Assembly: GCA_963556195.1 (NCBI GenBank)
Contig: OY744519.1
Location: 112,886,081 to 112,950,080 of the forward strand
Source: Sepiola atlantica
Lineage: Eukaryota > Mollusca > Cephalopoda > Sepiida > Sepiolidae
Direction of reading: 5' to 3'
Length of the DNA stretch: 64,000 nt
Positions 1 through 11,835 of this stretch are shown piece by piece; the stretch's first letter is position 1, and each line of letters opens with the position of its first letter. Below the pieces are notes generated by a model, which did not search any database, was not told where the DNA came from, and saw only the letters and a program-made list of their open reading frames with translations. Both the position numbers and the translations under genes were made by a program.

Positions 1-595
1 TTCTTTGCTTTGCCCATTGATCAAATTGTACACTTGTCCCCTCAAGAAATTCAGCTTTCTCAACGAAATGTGTGTATTAGCCTTCATTATTATTTTTCTT
101 TCTGTCTATCTTCAATCAAAACTACTTATTACTATGGGTCTTTACAAAATCGAATATTCAACAGAGAAAAGAAGTTGTAAATATGCCGGTAGTTTTCTTT
201 AATGTTGTTATCAAGAAGCAATAAAAACTTCTTGAAATAAATCAAGATTCTATCTGAAATATTATTATATAATATTTAAACTTCAGTAAAGTTTTGGCTC
301 TGGTTTGATTTTGTTTGTCTTGGCTTACTTAAGTGTGGTTTGTCTATTTTATGGCACATCAACATTTTTTGGTTTATTAATAGCAAAACACAATAACTAT
401 TGAAAACGATTCATTGTGTACGATTAATGTAACACACTCTGCTAATTGACTCATAGATAGGAATTGCAAGTTCATAGTCTTCCGTATGAAATTAATGCAC
501 AAAAGATCTAATAAGATTTGAACTCGGCAGAGTCGATTTTATAAACTAATGATATCAATGTGGTCAATATTACGCCTCCTTTGAATAATTCTAAC

Positions 596-598
<3 letters not shown>
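1..598. other. AT-rich sequence without a gene
   Basis: No coding similarity, RNA gene or repeat structure was recognised here. A 65-codon open stretch at 5-202 is an unremarkable hydrophobic AT-rich frame. Confidence 0.5.

Positions 599-645
<47 letters not shown>
599..645. repeat. (TA)n microsatellite
   Basis: Pure TA dinucleotide run that directly abuts the left end of the mariner element. TA is the mariner target site, so the element may have inserted at the edge of this array. Confidence 0.95.
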
Positions 646-648
<3 letters not shown>

Positions 649-1885
649 GAGGGGCGTTCAATAAGTAATGCTTCTGACCCACTTCCAGTTGTCTGATCTA
701 GATGAAATCTTGCATGTGTAATAGTTTATATCTGTATGGGTTATGTTGCAGAAAACAGCTCTGAACTAATTGTGATTTCTGATTTACAGGTGTTTGAACT
801 GAGTCAGGTGTGAAATGGAGTCAGTTGAGTGGCGAGCAGTGATTCGGTGTTTGTATTTGAAAGGACGCACACCAAAAGAGAATTTTGATGAAATGAAAGA
901 AACTTATGGTGATGATGCCCCATCATATGACTTTGTAAAACGCTGGCATTGTGAATTCAAACATGGCCGGAAGTCTGTGGAAACAGCTCCCAAACCGGGT
1001 CGTCCCTCTTCTGCCATTGATGAGGCATCTGTCCGTCAAGTTGAGGCTGCCATTTTGGAAGATCGACGCATTACTATTTGCCAAATAGCTTAAAAGGTCA
1101 CGATTAGTACAATATCTGTGGAAACTATCATTTATGACCATTTGCATATGCATAAGATGTCTGCCAGATGGATTCCCAGGTAGCTCACACCTTTCCAGAA
1201 GCAAGAACGCGTTGAGTGCTCGAAAATGAATTTGAAGATGAGTCAAAGTTTTTCAAAAGACTGATTACACAGGATGAAACTTGGGTCCATCACTATGATC
1301 CAGAGACCAAAGCCCAGTCAATGCAGTGGAAGCACTTGGACTCACCACCCCCAAAGAAGGCAAGGGTGCAGCCCACCACTGGCAAGGTCATGCTCACAGT
1401 CTTCTGGGACCAGGACGGAGTAGTGATGACAGATTTCCTGGCAAAGGCTGCAACAATTACAGGGGCCTATTACGCTTCACTTTTGATAAAATTAAGAGAA
1501 GCTATCAAAATCAAGAGGCGGGACAAGATCAGCAAAGGTATCCTCCACAACTCGCATGTTGCCAGATCAGAAGCACGGACTATGAAATCCTCCCCCATCC
1601 TTACTCTCCTGACCTTGCACCCTCTGACTTTCATCTCTTCCCAGCCATGAAGTTGTTTTTGAAAGGAAAGCGTTTCCCAGATGATGCAGCCTTGATTTCT
1701 GAAGTTACAACGTGGTTGAAGGACCAACCTGGGGTGTTCTACAAAACGGTGTCTAGAGCTGCATCAAACGATTGGAGAAATGCATAACTCTGGGTGGTTC
1801 TTATGTCGTGAAAGACTAAAAACTGTGCCAAGTTTGATTAATCTACTGCTATGGAAAATGGGTCAGAGGCATTACTTATTGTAAT
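646..1885 (+). mobile_element. Mariner-like DNA transposon, dead copy
   Basis: The left end near 651-680 and the right end near 1858-1881 are inverted repeats sharing CAATAAGTAATGC, then C(T/C)TCTGACCC or its close variant, with one mismatch over about 22 bp. The outermost bases agree poorly, so the right tip is eroded. The length of about 1.2-1.3 kb and the single internal transposase frame fit the mariner family. Both sides border TA-rich sequence, which hides the target duplication. The copy is defective because its transposase is broken. Confidence 0.85.
815..1787 (+). pseudogene. Mariner-family (HTH_48 / DDE) transposase pseudogene
   Basis: The frame opens with a helix-turn-helix region: MESVEWRAVIRCLYLKGRTP, then VKRWHCEFKHGR and GRPSSA. 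A TAA stop occurs at 1091-1093 and a further stop near 1180. Reading shifts frame around 1235-1250 into the catalytic region, where ITQDETWVHHYDPETK carries the first Asp. The block expected to hold the second catalytic Asp (a DN motif after KGIL) is missing: GIL runs straight into HNSHVA near 1540-1560, consistent with a short in-frame deletion. A second frameshift near 1590 leads to YSPDLAPSDFHLF, the mariner signature holding the third Asp, and then to a normal C-terminus ending at 1787. In the family this enzyme cuts and pastes the element by binding its inverted repeats. This copy cannot be active. Confidence 0.9.
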
Positions 1886-4612
1886 ATATATAAGATAATG
1901 GTATTTTCCTTGAAGCATTGCTGGTAAATAAGTATGTGGGTATTTATAAATGCTGATAGCAATACAGAAAACTGGAATGGTGAAATGGAGGGTGATAAAA
2001 ATAAACAATCGAAGACAGTATCTGAGGTATTAATTTTCACAATTATCTATCTATGTCTCAATAGATTTTTTCACATATTATATCAGTAAATATGAGACTT
2101 GCTGTTTATATTAAGAAAATCCGGGATAGTAGAACATCTTTTGATATTTCGAGAGAAACAACTTCTTCTAAAAAAAGAAAACAATAGTTCAGTGTGTCTA
2201 AGGGAGAGAAAACGTCCAAGATTGCTGTCTCTCTGAAGATAGAATCCCACAAAAGAAAACAGAATAACACACAAAAGTATTTAATTATTTTTGTGAACAT
2301 TATTTATGGCAATTTAATGTATAATATTATTTATGTTAAATGGGTATCATTTTGTCTGTTTATTTAATTGTTAGTTTCATTAAATTTTTATTTTATTATT
2401 ATTTATTTTATATTCAAAATGGCTGGAATATATTCTATTTATTCATTTAGTTTCATAAAATCGGTAAATAGAAGTGGATATAATTCAAAAATATAATTTA
2501 CTCATATTCATCTTTTATTTTTTAATTTAATTATTAAAGCAATATTAAACATATATACACATGTGTATATACATATTTTAAATTTACATTTTGTAATAAC
2601 GAAAATATAAAAATGTAAAGGAAATAACTATAACCGTAGATTATTTCCCTTTAATTGTCATTCTTTTGTATTTATTTTGTCACTTTGATTATAAGTAGGT
2701 AAAACAAAAAATAATTTGCAAAGATTTTACAGATAAATCAAAAATATTTTTTTCCCAGAGAAACGTCTAAGAAATGTTCTTCCACAAGATACGTGTAAAC
2801 TTTTTGATTTATTTGTTAGCATGTAAAAACTGAAATTCTTCAAGAACGGGATTCTTTAAATTACTTTGCTATTCCTCATGTATTATAAAAACAACATTAA
2901 TTTAACTCCCGGATTACACCAGGTAGGGATAGCTAGTATTTAATAATAGAAAGGGTTCTCCATCAGCAAAACTTACATTTTTTTCATTTATGAAATTTCT
3001 TGTATACATTATTTTTTCCTGCTAGTGTCACTTTGAATGCATCGAATGTTCACTCGGAGGTTAGATAGAAAAACTAAGCAACATGTCTCTTCGTGTATTA
3101 AACATTTAACATACCATGTTATCAGGTTGGATTTTAAAAGTCCGGTCCAAATAACACCCCATCTGATATTCGATTTGGACCAGCCCATTTTTCGTTTATT
3201 TCTTTCAGTATGCTAATGGGACGAATATAATTTATTTCGCTTCTTCTTTTCTTTTAAATACTTATTTCGGCTAAGTTTATATAGGCGTTGGTTACGATAT
3301 ATTCTCGAAAGTTGTGAGTTCGATCCCTTGTGAAGGAACTGAAGAAAAAAATCTCATCTTTACAATATCATCAGATTATTTGTTTTCTTTTTTAAATATT
3401 TTAAATATTTTTTAAAGGCGCAATGTAACAAAGTATTTTCTCATGTTTTGGTTGACACTTTTATCTTCCAGTAGAAACCAGCAGATCGAGAGGATTCTAA
3501 GGATTATTCATTTTTGTTATAGTAGTTTTGTTTTACTACTGAAGTGTTTACAGCTTCAAAAGCTAATTATTTCTCTCCTTGATTCGCTCTGGTAAAATTA
3601 TATGTAGAAGATGGACGAGAAAGTTCACTCCCCAAACAGCAGACTGTAAAGACTGTCTTGTGAGAAGAATGAAGAATGGTGATTTGAATGGATAAGTTTT
3701 AGACTCTGAAGGAAATAAAATGGATAAATAATACATAAATAATACATACTTATTTTCAAGGAATAAGATTGCTGTCGACTTGCAGATTGTTATGTCATTG
3801 CATGTCATTTCTTAACACTATTCAAAGAAGAAACACTATGAGTGATGGGAAGAATATGTGGCAGATTGGCATGCTATAAAAATTGGCATTGATTTCTGAG
3901 ATGCATGTGCCAATTGACTGAATATGCAGACCCATACATATCCTCTAAAAATTACCATTTACACAGAAAATGGTCTTTCTATCCCCGCCCCTTCCTATCT
4001 CCTCATTTCTCTTTCTCTTTCTCTCTCTCTCCATATATATGTATATATATATTTATTTATTTATTATTAAATATAAAAATGGTCTATATGTACATATCTA
4101 ACAAATAAAGTTATTTTACCAGATTTTCAAAGTAAGACCGAAATAGAAATCCGTCTGACATAGCGATATTTGATTCGGACTCGCTTATTATTTCTTTCTT
4201 TTCACTATTTTATTTGCACGAATAAAATTTATTTCGACACGGGTAGGAATAATGTTAGAGTGGGAACATTTTTACTTACTGACCTAAAAGGAAGCGTTTT
4301 ATAAAATATAAACATTTCGACATTTTCTTTTCATACGTTGGCTATCTGACAACTTTATATCTTAAAAATAAACGATAAAATGTTTCTTTCTAATTCTAGT
4401 TTTTTTCTTTAAATTTCCACTTACACGTCTGTTTTTATTAGAATCTACAAGGGGTAAATTATTTTGAAAGATGTATTTCAAGGATGTAAGGGGCCTTATT
4501 ATTTCGTCATGAACATTGATTCACTGCCATCATCTTGCTAACTATGACTAAAACATATCCAATATTTGCTATATACCTTATATATATATAATTTTATCTT
4601 TAACTTCTTAAT

Positions 4613-4615
<3 letters not shown>
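1886..4615. other. AT-rich region with no recognised gene
   Basis: No coding match was seen on either strand. A short stretch at 2895-2945, read on the minus strand, resembles the left end of family B (ACTAGC followed by a CCTGG and CCGGG context). A CT-rich tract lies near 4010-4035. Confidence 0.45.
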
Positions 4616-4654
<39 letters not shown>

Positions 4655-4660
<6 letters not shown>

Positions 4661-4930
4661 TAGTTTTATTTACACAGACAAGTACAAAATCTGCGACACT
4701 GGCATGTCGATGTAATCGATCAACAGTTATTATAAACTGAGATCTCATCAAGCAGAGTTAGAATCCGATCTAAACATTGGATCATATTTCTTTCCAAATA
4801 TGATCTAATGTTAAGATCGGATTCTAACTCTGCCTGATGAGATCTCAGTTCATAATAACCGTTGATCGATAACATCGACATGCCAGTGTCGCAGATTTTG
4901 TACATGTCTGTGTAAATAAAAATAATCATA
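4655..4930. repeat. Foldback element, 135-bp arms with a 6-bp loop
   Basis: Arms 4655-4789 and 4796-4930 are inverted copies. Reading them against each other gives about 8 mismatches in 135 positions and no indels. Each arm contains the string GCGACACTGGCATGTCGATG. The left arm directly follows a (TA)n array at 4616-4658. A single unpaired arm of the same family lies at 56971-57104, so this is a dispersed repeat and not only a local inversion. No coding capacity is seen. Confidence 0.9.
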
Positions 4931-4946
4931 TATAAAAGCTCTATTT

Positions 4947-5020
4947 GATATTGAGCACTTTTTATAAACCCGGTTTAAATTCTTTGGATTTTTACCCTGT
5001 GGATGTTTTACCTGGATTAT

Positions 5021-5056
<36 letters not shown>

Positions 5057-5190
5057 ATATATATATATTTTGATTTTATTCCATTAGTTGCGACAAAACA
5101 GGTTTTGTTTCATTGGTGCGAATAGCTACCAACTCATCGGGCCGGTTTCAACTTCCTTCGGATTCATACCCCCTGGATATTTGTAACAAG

Positions 5191-5196
<6 letters not shown>
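4947..5196 (+). repeat. Dispersed repeat related to the 14-kb palindrome
   Basis: The stretch 5067-5142 (ATTCCATTAGTTGCGACAAA and onward to CATCGGGC) matches the outer part of the palindrome arm at 14123-14206. The stretch 5143-5196 (CTTCCTTCGGATTCATACCC onward) matches 14024-14075 in reverse. A more diverged version of the second module sits at 4947-5025. A (TA)n array at 5021-5068 separates the pieces. Confidence 0.8.
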
Positions 5197-5277
<81 letters not shown>

Positions 5278-5296
5278 TATATATATATATATATTT
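5193..5296. repeat. (TA)n microsatellite, interrupted
   Basis: About 100 bp of TA repeats with a short TAAATAAATAAA interruption near 5266-5278. It produces long artificial Ile-Tyr frames on both strands. Confidence 0.95.
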
Positions 5297-5477
5297 GCAT
5301 ACATATATATGCACGTGCATGTATATATATACGCACATGTCAGAGAACATATAATGTACTGCATACATTGTGCAAAGTGTAATAATATTTTGATAGGTAT
5401 TACTGATAGAACGTTTCACATTCATATTATGCAGCAATATTCCCCGAAATGCAATACTTAGGAAATCTTAGAACAAA

Positions 5478-5925
5478 AGAAGCATAACTCATAGCTAAAC
5501 AGGTCGTTCTCGATGGCCACGGGTCGATATCTGGACCTATATGATTCTTGATCTTCATAAACGACCTCCTTGATGCAATCAAGTCTGTATTTGCTGATGG
5601 CACTATGCTCTATTCCCGGCAGGAGGGCAAATCGAATGCTCACATATGCAATGCAATGGCTGAATCTTTTGAAAATGACCTCCAGTCTGTAGTAGAATGA
5701 ATCCAAAATAAATGGTCACATTTAATGCTGCCAAGACAAAGCTCCTTTCCTTTAACAATTATAAGAAACCTTTCCAACTACGATTGCCCTAACTTATAGC
5801 ACCCTTTCCAAGAGTCCAACGTTTAAACTTCCTTACATTCTCAGACAACATTAAATGGAATAAGCACATAGAAGATGTTGCCAAGTCTACTGCAAAGAAG
5901 ACAGGCTGTACATATACAGGGTATT
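5478..5925 (+). pseudogene. Jockey-like non-LTR reverse transcriptase fragment
   Basis: The plus strand reads QVVLDGHG, then GPI, stop, FLIFINDLLDAIKS, FADGTMLYSRQEGKSNAH and ENDLQSVVE, followed by a frame with NAAKTKL-like and NNYKKPFQL-like text and finally WNKHIEDVAKSTAKKTG. This is the palm and post-palm part of a jockey/CR1-type reverse transcriptase. The catalytic YADD box at 5590-5601 has decayed to FADG, losing the second Asp. In-frame stops lie at the ILFLIF block and after QSVVE, and several frameshifts follow. The match ends abruptly near 5925. It is an internal relic with no 5' part. Fragments at 11385-11835 and 46955-47195 belong to the same kind of element. Confidence 0.88.
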
Positions 5926-6007
5926 CGGAAAAAATTTGATAATTTTTTGCTATTCTTTCATATTATTCAATATCTCTCTCTCTCTCCTCTCTCTCTCTCT
6001 CTAATAT

Positions 6008-6406
6008 ATTTGCATCTAACACATGGTTTCTGAAGGCATTTTGCCTCTTTTTTGGTTTTAAATTTTAAAGATTCTTAAAAAATGTACTTTTCCAAATTTA
6101 TAGTTATTTGCAACCGTGCGCGATTCTAAGTTCATATTAAAAAGAGACATTAACACCGTTAGTCCACACGATACCAGGAAGGACTCTTCCGAAAAAAAAA
6201 AGGTTAATACATTTTATTTGTTCAAATCTCTGATGAGGCTTGTTGTACCGAACGAAATTATTAAGCAAAAAGGTCAAGATGAATGAAAAAAATTTGATTT
6301 TAATTTAAAAAATCATATTTGCATCTTACACATGATTTCTGAAGGCATTTTGCCTCTTTCTTTAAGTTTTAAATTTTTAAGATGCTTAAAAAATAAACTT
6401 TATCAA

Positions 6407-6407
<1 letters not shown>
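6008..6407 (+). repeat. Pair of about 95-bp direct repeats
   Basis: Copies at 6008-6101 and 6309-6407 share TTTCTGAAGGCATTTTGCCT and flanking sequence, and start about 300 bp apart. The second copy runs into a (TA)n array at 6411-6458. The intervening sequence has no recognised coding content. The pair could be terminal repeats of a short element or a local duplication. Confidence 0.7.
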
Positions 6408-6458
<51 letters not shown>

Positions 6459-6462
<4 letters not shown>

Positions 6463-6735
6463 GATAATCTAAACTAATGAACGGATCATAATGAATTTTG
6501 GAATATATATATTCTATTCAACATGCTGAGTAACATGTGCACATTATTATTATTATTTTTTTTTTGTCAATTTTAACATTTAGGGAGTACATATATATAA
6601 AGTTAGGTATGTGTATGTTTATATATATTTCGATATAGAGGATAAACTCCTAAACTAATGAACGGATCACTATGATTTTTAGAATATATATATTCTATCT
6701 AACATGCTGAGTAACATGCACACACTATGTTTTTT
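6459..6735 (+). repeat. Dispersed repeat family F, two tandem partial copies
   Basis: Both copies contain CTAAACTAATGAACGGATCA, then a TATGA(A)TTTT..GGAATATATAT block and CATGCTGAGTAACATG. They start near 6462 and 6645. Weaker copies follow at about 6900-6995 and 55289-55420, and a minus-strand copy lies at 41500-41650. No protein is encoded. The arrangement resembles untranslated or non-autonomous element debris. Confidence 0.75.
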
Positions 6736-7149
6736 GTAAGCATTAACATTTAGAGGGTGAGTCCACCCAAACTCGAATCTTCCTTCAAAAAATTTCAAAA
6801 ATAAGTTACATACAAAATAATTTATTGAGAAAAAAATAGCTCTACATCAAATTTTGAGTTATATTAAGTAATACATTTTAAAATGATCGGTGAGCGTGCG
6901 TGAACGTCGATAATATGTATGTGCTTGGTAAAATCTGAAACCATTGAACTTATAATCATGAATTATGGAATATGTATTCTAGGCAAGAGAGTGAGTAACG
7001 TCGGCATATTATTTACTTTTTGGATAAACTTTACCATTTAGGGGGAGTGCCACCGAAACCGCACAATACCCACCAAAGAAAGAAAAAATCATTGAAATTT
7101 AAAACTAATTCTATATTTATAGCTTATACATGTCCTGCAATTGGTATTC

Positions 7150-7168
7150 TACTAGTATATATATATAA

Positions 7169-7217
<49 letters not shown>
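7150..7217. repeat. (TA)n microsatellite
   Basis: TA array forming the left border of the repeat copy at 7218-7700. Confidence 0.95.
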
Positions 7218-7223
<6 letters not shown>

Positions 7224-7694
7224 AGAAAATAGATTATTCAGTGAAGACCGGGACTAGTCCAATAAAAATAAGCTCGATGATACTCGATTACAGGGTACAG
7301 AGCATTTATATGTGATTTTTTGAAGGCTTACGAAAGCATTCCATTCAGGAGACCAACCAGGTTGGCTTAGTAGCAGAAATACTGCACGAGCTATTTTTCT
7401 AAGACATTTTCTATGTTTCCTATCTTTGTACTTTTTATTTTTTTCTTCTCTTCTTAAGTGACCTCAATTAATGCAATGCCACATTGTGTATTGTCGGTTG
7501 TTGAAACCCTTATTCCAGATACTTAATTTCCATGATAATCTGCCAAACAAGTACCTACTTGGTAGTGAAACACGTGCAGGAAAAAACATTTAATTTGAAT
7601 AAATAATATTTGTAAGAAAAGTCTTTTATGGTTATGATTGGTCTCCTGAACGGAATGCTTTGGGAAGCCTTCAAAAAATCACACAAACACACAC

Positions 7695-7700
<6 letters not shown>
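7218..7700. mobile_element. Non-autonomous repeat with subterminal inverted repeats, copy 1
   Basis: The unit contains GACTAGTCCAATAAAAATAA near its left side. Inverted repeats lie at about 7320-7358 (GAAAGCATTCCATTCAGGAG) and 7637-7676 (CTCCTGAACGGAATGCTTTG). A second copy with the same order of modules occupies 40250-40735, and both copies are bracketed by (TA)n arrays. No open frame longer than background is present, so it looks like a MITE-like or other non-autonomous element. Confidence 0.8.

Positions 7701-7706
<6 letters not shown>

Positions 7707-7787
<81 letters not shown>
7707..7787. repeat. (TA)n microsatellite
   Basis: About 80 bp of TA repeats immediately right of the repeat copy ending near 7700. 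Confidence 0.95.
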
Positions 7788-7788
<1 letters not shown>

Positions 7789-8233
7789 CATGAATCATTA
7801 GTTAGTTGACAAAAAACAATAAAGTGCTCGATTTTATTTTATATAAAAACTATAAATTGTAGTGTCTGTTGAGTGTAACCAGGTTTCATCAATCTGTTTA
7901 TGCTGGATTTAGGGTAAAATCCCGTTGGTTGCTTCTGTTATTGTTTTTATTTTTTTTATTTTAAAAAGTAATTAAAAGAAATATTTTTGTTTGAATTATT
8001 TTTCAATTGTTTTTAATTTTGTATGCATTTTCAACTTTTGTACTTTTGATATTCGTTTTTTCCATTGTGTTTCTGTCTATGTATGGTTTTATTATTATGT
8101 ATGATGTGTTGAGGAGGAGGAGTACAATTGTGATATCTTTCCCACTCCCCCTTTTCTCAAATTTCTGTGTATTTGTTATTGAAATGTTTGTTGTTTTGGT
8201 TCGACTTTGAACTTTTGTCATCTATACCCTGTG

Positions 8234-8281
8234 CTGATGAAGAGAGTTGGTATCAATAAAGGTCCATTTCGTCTCGAAAAC
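8234..8281 (+). ncRNA. Hammerhead-like core, weak
   Basis: CTGATGA at 8234-8240 is followed by an extra A, a possible GAGA/TCTC helix and GAAAACG at the end. The helix is long and unconstrained and no cleavage triplet is obvious. This is only a motif-level resemblance. Confidence 0.25.
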
Positions 8282-8362
8282 GATCTTACACCTGACTTTT
8301 GTTGATGTTGAATTCTTAGAAAAGGATATAAATCAATACGTCATAAATCTGCTTATTTCTGA

Positions 8363-8565
8363 ACTATAATATATATATATAGTTTTTCATGGTAAACAAC
8401 TGATGATCCCTTAAATAATGTTAGAAGCAAACTAATATAATAACTGTAAAAACTACATTGACTTACATGAGTGGTTTTCCACTGAACGACCTGGGACTTA
8501 AGGTTTTTATTTATTTTTTTTTTTTTTTAATTATTTTTTTAATTTTTAATGGTTGAGAGACTTCC

Positions 8566-8606
<41 letters not shown>
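8363..8606 (+). repeat. Dispersed repeat, copy 1 of 2
   Basis: The segment beginning AGTTTTTCATGGTAAACAAC and ending GACTTCCGAGACTATATATA recurs at 35248-35452 in the same orientation. The two copies differ mainly in the length of an internal T-rich tract. It ends in a (TA)n array at 8571-8606. No coding content is seen. Confidence 0.8.
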
Positions 8607-8608
<2 letters not shown>

Positions 8609-10251
8609 AACAGACTGAATAGTTTCATTGCTTACACAATATCAAAAAATTTTATGCATACGGGATATTCATTAATGTATCACAGTGCATGTGTGGGGGC
8701 CTCTTGAGATGTCGGCTCAATTATGCCCAATCTAATTTGCTTAAAATTGGACCTGGCTAAATAGATAAATGATGAATAAGTCATTTAACAATATTCCAGT
8801 TATGTGCTATTGCTGTTTTTTAAATAGATAATTTCTCATATAATATAAAAATAAAGAGAGCAAGACACCTGCTCTTGAATATATTAATTTATTAATTTAT
8901 TTTATCAGTTTATATTAATTTAGAAGATGATTTCCTAAAGTCTTTGAATGGACAAATATCTTGTATAATATTGGCTGATGCAAGTGTAAAAAATATCTGC
9001 TTTTAAAAGAAAAGAGAAATAGACACAGAGAATTTGTTATCACGAAGGCAAGCTGTATAAAAATGTTGTTGAACTAAAACAAATTCAGTCAATCTTTTCA
9101 GATTATAAAAATGTCTTCCTCAAACTTACTTGTTGACCTTTTACATGTTGGAGGGTTCAATTCACAATATTCGTTTATCATAAATTGGTCACATATTAGA
9201 ACTGTTGTGCTGGCATACAAATTTTATTCTGACTGTGTATGTTAAAGATAGAGAGTGTGATATTTTGTTAGTGTTCGGGTTGGGGCTCTTGTTCATATAG
9301 AAATAAAAGACTCTTCATTGTATTTTAGTTGAAAGCCACAACAACATTCTATTATAGAAAAAAAACATTTTCGTAGATAGTTATTTTTTGCAATTTTCTT
9401 TTCAGCATCATGTGTCCAATGATTCTAAAATGTATGACGTAAACTCCTTTCGATAAAAGAAAAAGATTCAATATTTGGATCGAGTCCTAAGCTAAAAAAA
9501 CAATGTAACTGAAGTGAAATGAATTCAAAACATGAAATAATAATTTGAGTCAATTAATTTATCAGTCTATTCAAAATGTCAAACTAAAAAGAAAGTAATC
9601 TAAAAGAAAATAATGAACATCCTTTTTAGAAAAAAAAACGCTTTTCATAATTCAATCAAATAAATGTGTATGTGAACACAAATGCACATACATTGACTTA
9701 AATGCATACAATTAAAGCAATGTTGTTCAATTTATTACTCTGTTAGAAATATTGAAAGTAAAAAAAAATCACTGCCTGACACTTTGATATAATCATGAAT
9801 ATAAGTTATTGATTTAATTTTTTTCATTTCATGCCGAATACAGATAGTAAAACAAAAATGATAGAAAAGTCAGAATATCATGAAATTGCAAATTAACAAG
9901 AATAGAATAACAGAAAATGGCATCCCTTTCAAAAAATTACTTTGATTGCAATTGATACGTTTATGAAAACATTTTTGAAAATATTCCAATGCACTGAGAC
10001 TTAAAACATTGGTACAAAAAGAAAACGGTACCGAAACACAATCAAGTAATTTGCAAGAGAGGTACAGATACAGTAAATGGAACATCTCAAGAATTGTATC
10101 AATATTAACGCATTAAAGTCAAAAACTATTTGTAAAAATATCAAAGCGATGAGAAAATCAGGTCAGTCTCATATATTCAACAATTTTTGAAAGAGTTCTT
10201 CAGAATCTTATATATTTTGGTGAATGACAGATGCCATAGTTAATGTTGTTC
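8607..10251. other. AT-rich region with nothing recognised
   Basis: No gene, RNA or repeat structure was recognised. The short open frame on the minus strand at 9870-10085 has no family features. Confidence 0.45.
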
Positions 10252-10947
10252 TTGTTGTTGGGTTTTACGGCATGTCGACAATGGTTGTGCGATTTTATGC
10301 CGAAATCGTACGTTTGTTTTTTACATATCATTTATTTGTAGATTAATTTGAATTTGAAAATATTTTTTATTACATAGAGCACCTAGCCTTCCCAAATCGT
10401 CACCCATTTAGTTCTAGCCAGGCTCAACATTGCTTAGTAAACCATATGTAACAGACACACAAGTGTAACGATTCTACCATCTTCGTTCGTTATATAATCC
10501 ATCTTCCCAAATGAAAGCTTACATACACAAAATTAAAATATTAATATATTAAAGTCGGGCATGTTAAAATAATGTCTAATTCATAGCCTTATAATCTGAT
10601 TTCTTTTAATACCATCTAATGGGTGTTTAATTTCACAAAATAAAATTATGATTCAGGCCCATAACTTCGATTGTGTAGGTTCTATATTCACAATTCGTAC
10701 CATAGCAATTGATGTTCTTGATGATCTTGCAGTATTTTAAAGGCTGGTCTGTTGCACATTCTACCGGAATGTTTTTTGTTCACCACTGGTTTTAACGAAA
10801 CCATAATTAATTTTATAGTTGTTGGGTTTTATGGCATGTCGACTATTGTTGTGTGATTTTATGCTGAAATCGTACGTTTGTTTTTTGTATATGATTGATT
10901 TGTAGATTAACTTGAATTTGAAAATATTTTTTGTTACATAAAATAGC
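10252..10947 (+). repeat. Pair of about 130-bp direct repeats
   Basis: Copies at 10252-10386 and 10817-10947 share GTTGGGTTTTA(C/T)GGCATGTCGA and GAAATCGTACGTTTGTTTTT. They start about 565 bp apart. A short inverted echo, GACATGCCATAAAAC, occurs at about 11264-11278. The intervening DNA shows no coding match. The pair may be long terminal repeats of a very short element or two dispersed insertions. Confidence 0.7.
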
Positions 10948-11384
10948 TGTGCCATAATTAATAACTGAATGATAGTCCAAATAATATCTTTATGTTAATC
11001 CATACAAACATACTATATTTGGGTTTTTATTGATTCAGTGTCGAGGATGCATGATTGTCCTAATGGATACTATTGCAGACTATGTAATCAGCTATCTCAA
11101 TTTCGAGTGTTCGCAGATCTATTGTTTTAATTTTTTGAGAAAGGTATGAACCTGAAATTTTCCCAGCTATGGGTAACATAGTAACTCGTGTTTAATTAAT
11201 CATATACAATGATTTCTTTAGAATAGGTATTGTATGTTTGTATTAAATAACCTAAAAAGGGTTGACATGCCATAAAACAGATAAACGATTTAAAATAATA
11301 GAAGTTAGGCTGTACATTTATTTAAGGTTGTATCAATATGAAATTGTTGTAGATTGTATTTATCTGGCTTATCTGGCATCGTTT

Positions 11385-11835
11385 CTAGCGAGCTAGAAAA
11401 CTCCTCACGTCTCCAATGTCCTATATCTTCACAAAGCCACCATTCGCCCGTTCATTGAATATTGTTGCCACATCTGGGCTGGTGTACCAATAACTAGCCT
11501 CTGTCTCTTGGACAGAGTGCAAAAAAAAACAATTTTTAACATAATAGATCTCACACTGTCTGCCAAGCTCCAGCCCTCGTCACATTACCACAGTTTTGCA
11601 TCCCTGTGCTCCTTTTACAGGTACTTCCACGAAATGTTCTTCAATAAACATACTGCACGTGTATCTCCTCAACGGAAATACCTCCGACTAACTTGACTGG
11701 CAGCAAAATCTCACCTCTTCACTGTAGATGTCTCTAGATGACGGAGGATTTTCTAATCTGATCATTTCTTTCCTGCAAGACCTTACCTTTGGAATTTCCT
11801 TCCTGCTATCTTTTTTTTCCGACTGTACCAACACA
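11385..11835 (+). pseudogene. Jockey-like reverse transcriptase C-terminal fragment
   Basis: The reading frame gives LHKATIRPFIEYCCHIWAGV, then PITSLCLLDRVQKK, NIIDLTLSAKLQPSS, FASLCSFYRYFH, RVSPQRKYLRLT, stop, and LAAKSHLFTVDVS. This is the conserved C-terminal region after the reverse transcriptase palm in jockey/CR1-type elements. In-frame stops at 11694-11696 and 11736-11738, plus a frameshift at the left edge, show it is dead. It picks up roughly where the 5478-5925 fragment stops, but lies 5.5 kb away. The two are probably independent insertions. Confidence 0.88.

Noticed and set aside
5148..5437. Long Ile-Tyr open frames across (TA)n arrays, here and at 7555, 13660, 24250, 26389, 35836, 36420, 40653 and 50979
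   Set aside because: They are automatic translations of ATATAT repeats and have no independent support.
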